From Rhizobium sp. Q54 (GTDB lineage: Bacteria > Pseudomonadota > Alphaproteobacteria > SMXS01), in contig CAMBYA010000097.1 in NCBI GenBank assembly GCA_945872035.1, positions 1 to 7,840 on the forward strand: 7,840 nt of DNA, in the 5' to 3' direction. The notes under the pieces are model-generated. The model was given only the letters and a program-made list of their open reading frames with translations, ran no database searches and was not told the DNA's origin. This document shows, one piece after another, positions 6,901-7,840 of the stretch; within the stretch, counting starts at the first letter, position 1; every line of letters begins with the position of its first letter. The position numbers and the translations under genes are program-made.

Positions 6901-7840
6901 CCGTGTTGGTGTTCAGATCCTCGACCGACTGGTCGTTCAACAGCGCGAATCCGGCATTGATGGCGGTGTAGGACACCGGATCGGAATCGCGGTCGATGAA
7001 GACCTCGGGCAGGGTTTCGCCCGCGTCGCCGACGGTGACGCCGCTGATGACGATGGAATTGGTCGTCGAATCGGCGAGGTTGCCCCAGACACGGCTGGAG
7101 AAGAGGTTGTCGTCCACGTTGATCGACGCCTGGTCGACCGTGACATCATCCTGGCCGTTCCCCTGGCCAACGTCGACCTCGATGAAATCGAAGAAATCAC
7201 CGTCGGTGACATCGATATCGGACGACAGCGTCGCGCCATCCTCGACGGTCTGCGAATTCGCCACGCCCACGGTGCCGTCGATGGTCACGGCGTCGATGAG
7301 GATGCTGGCCTCGGACGACAAATTGCCGATGGCGAGACCGCTGAACTCGTTACCGGAAACGCTCAGGCTGGACGTGGTGAACTCGATGTCCGCGACCTCG
7401 ACGTCGATCTCCACCTGATCGAGATCAGCCTCCGCGCCACCGCCATCGAGCACCTGGGCATTGAGAATGCTGAAATCAGCCGACACGAAGCCCGTGGTGT
7501 TGGCGCGGTCCGATTCGATGGCGTCGCCGACCTGGCCGCCGACGCCGGTGATGGTCACGCCGGTAATGTCGAGGCTGCTGGAATGAGCGTTGCCGATCGC
7601 CGCGGCCGAAATCTCGTTGCCGTCCGCCGTGACGCTGGAAGCCGTGACGACATCGGCATCGTTCGGCGCGTCCGACGCGATATCGAGCTCGATGCTCGCA
7701 TCGATCACGCCCGCCCCCTGGAGTCCGGTGGTGTACTGGACGCTGTTGATGGCGACCAGCGAATCGAGCGTGGTGGCGTTGCCGACTTCGATCAGGTTGC
7801 CGACCCGCGATCCGGTGGCGTCGGCGCCGATCACATTGCC
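3950..7840 (-). CDS. Giant lysine-free beta-strand repeat protein, C-terminal 1,296 residues (5' partial)
   Basis: The reading frame runs from the window edge to TGA at 3952-3950; the start and any signal peptide lie beyond 7840. The visible chain is almost all repeat. Fifteen 'A' motifs of the form S-(L/I/F)-T-V-x-(D/G)-N-x-I-x-A-x-A-x-G-N-x-A-x-N-x-L-x-(L/I) alternate with fifteen 'B' motifs centred on (A/V)-L-(I/V)-N-x-Q followed by D-G and a T-V-x-A-x-(V/I) strand. Good A copies are SLTVDGNIVEA and SVQDNEVRAVATGNDAVNQL. Alternating small/branched residues plus Asn and Gln at fixed places suggest a beta-solenoid with Asn/Gln ladders. There is no Lys, no Cys, three His and two Trp. I see no membrane segment, outer-membrane barrel, sorting motif or enzyme site, and the protein ends inside an A motif (GATAIGNSAINVISSGD). 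Likely secreted or surface-attached: adhesin, fibre or surface-layer-like, resembling in style curlin-like and holdfast-anchor repeat proteins. The function is not known. Confidence 0.85.
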   Translation of the reverse strand, partial: GNVIGADATGSRVGNLIEVGNATTLDSLVAINSVQYTTGLQGAGVIDASIELDIASDAPNDADVVTASSVTADGNEISAAAIGNAHSSSLDITGVTITGVGGQVGDAIESDRANTTGFVSADFSILNAQVLDGGGAEADLDQVEIDVEVADIEFTTSSLSVSGNEFSGLAIGNLSSEASILIDAVTIDGTVGVANSQTVEDGATLSSDIDVTDGDFFDFIEVDVGQGNGQDDVTVDQASINVDDNLFSSRVWGNLADSTTNSIVISGVTVGDAGETLPEVFIDRDSDPVSYTAINAGFALLNDQSVEDLNTNTVVASANGNLINIDVGDNSGGNIEGIGQSLVQNSEITANENTTTIAATLNQATSDVAVDAVTIDASSSLVNVQTLADEDGVDGSAQMLVDQDDLDIDIDVTAADNPLLNLTVQANDNSNSSSARINLATNTLDVSAQTQVLTGTIFSGVSTISAEVGSSSTVVGENTLVNDQAFFALGIDGVDNIIDSSDITIGLSVDGNAIESTLAEIDGNSLSGLASGNDATNSLVLDVATFDLDVADLDGPDAANGPIATLVSNQWGQGSVNTGGFSVDIFDVNFTLNANDNATSSIDSSDLSVDDNSIRALARINNVVNTLDASGTSLENPEAENPILAVTEGGIIVQQDTSVSLASRQVSSVGVSTSISNTQLEMLAGGASLPPFYFGNGDLVGDINDSSISADSNLVVAESRGSDGFSTLSLDYIDNEAQAFLSNLQYADEYVLYDSAVDGTQIVVLANVDGSINDSSFTANGNAVAALSSGNRATNDLNSDGTNVVFRNSNNVLNYDPTNTANAPNGDDADVDVRSSLAVVNVQGDPGDVLAEVDVDADVTDTLIGVISNGIFDSGSIAADDNLVLASSIQHSAANSLNISASANIAANAAGNSTPGASVLSLQTIDDGSDTTALVESTGIVAVADDPRGGGSFTASASDNEIRGQAIGGSATNSLIAVAGASIEAGAGSSSPITGGTDPTIQLDAGFNVLNMQFGDGATMSATVNNSYISASAAEDYNNDAVMVEDNLVQAEARGFTSINVLSLNAGSSSNAMAALANVQQLDSSTVSASIDNVGIFTGNLDEGATSSSLTVDGNIVEAVSGANRSSNLLITTAGATLQESSGAGVTIDPGATSRVAFTGADYALINDQRTDNVTVSSTIRDVDIGIDGLNETTGVDFSALSVQDNEVRAVATGNDAVNQLVLNTGTFQHPSAAIGNSQSNDGTTITASVTNTVIGIGESLTLNANSTNSSFRVRGNSIGATAIGNSAINVISSGD
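3956..7840 (-). repeat. Array of at least 15 coding repeats of about 86 residues (258 bp)
   Basis: Counting visible residues from the window edge, the first Asn of the A motif falls at 75, 164, 245, 353, 429, 524, 612, 713, 782, 882, 960, 1047, 1115, 1206 and 1277. The Gln of the B motif falls at 35, 129, 197, 304, 385, 484, 570, 655, 745, 843, 923, 1013, 1080, 1169 and 1239, so A and B alternate without exception. The mean A-to-A step is about 86 residues. Copies differ strongly in DNA, sharing only short words around the G-N-x-A-T-N codons, so the array is old rather than freshly expanded. A motifs 4, 7, 8 and 10 have lost the second G-N. The first residues at the window edge (GNVIGADATGSRVGN) are another A-type piece, so the array continues upstream. 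Confidence 0.85.

Noticed and set aside
3950..7840. CRISPR-like or mobile-element interpretation of the repetitive 3.9 kb
   Set aside because: Repeats are diverged, coding and of variable spacing. There are no identical short direct repeats with spacers, no transposase and no terminal inverted repeats.

Overview
The window looks like a piece of a GC-rich proteobacterial chromosome, most likely alphaproteobacterial. This rests on strong G/C third-position codon preference, the ATP-grasp/alpha-E/Anbu gene set and an enoyl-CoA hydratase neighbour; no rRNA or other marker allows a firmer placement.

Layout. (1) Positions 1-203 (+): the C-terminal end of an enoyl-CoA hydratase/isomerase-family protein, closed by a near-perfect hairpin terminator (226-254). 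(2) Positions 255-458: a leader region with an exact sigma-54 (RpoN) -24/-12 promoter (387-402) about 57 bases before the next start codon. (3) Positions 459-3770 (+): three genes in the same direction. They are a circularly permuted ATP-grasp protein (459-1877), an alpha-E (DUF403-type) helical protein (1880-2917, start two bases after the previous stop) and, after a 100-base gap with a 22-base palindrome, an Anbu/HslV-like proteasome-type peptidase (3018-3770) that starts at TTG so that Thr is residue 2. (4) Positions 3771-3949: a convergent gap with a strong hairpin terminator (3901-3927) whose T-run serves the minus strand. (5) Positions 3950-7840 (-): the 3' 3.9 kb of one giant gene whose start lies outside the window. 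Its visible 1,296 residues are an almost unbroken series of two-part Asn/Gln-marked repeats with no lysine or cysteine.

How the genes work together. Comparative genomics has linked ATP-grasp, alpha-E, a transglutaminase-like protease and Anbu into a predicted system that makes or attaches peptide-like modifications and degrades their targets. Here the set has three members and no transglutaminase, and a sigma-54 promoter points to control by a dedicated activator, nitrogen state being one possibility. The giant repeat protein is transcribed towards this operon from the other side and nothing ties it functionally to it. It is best read as a secreted or surface beta-solenoid/adhesin-like protein of unknown function and is the most unusual object in the window.
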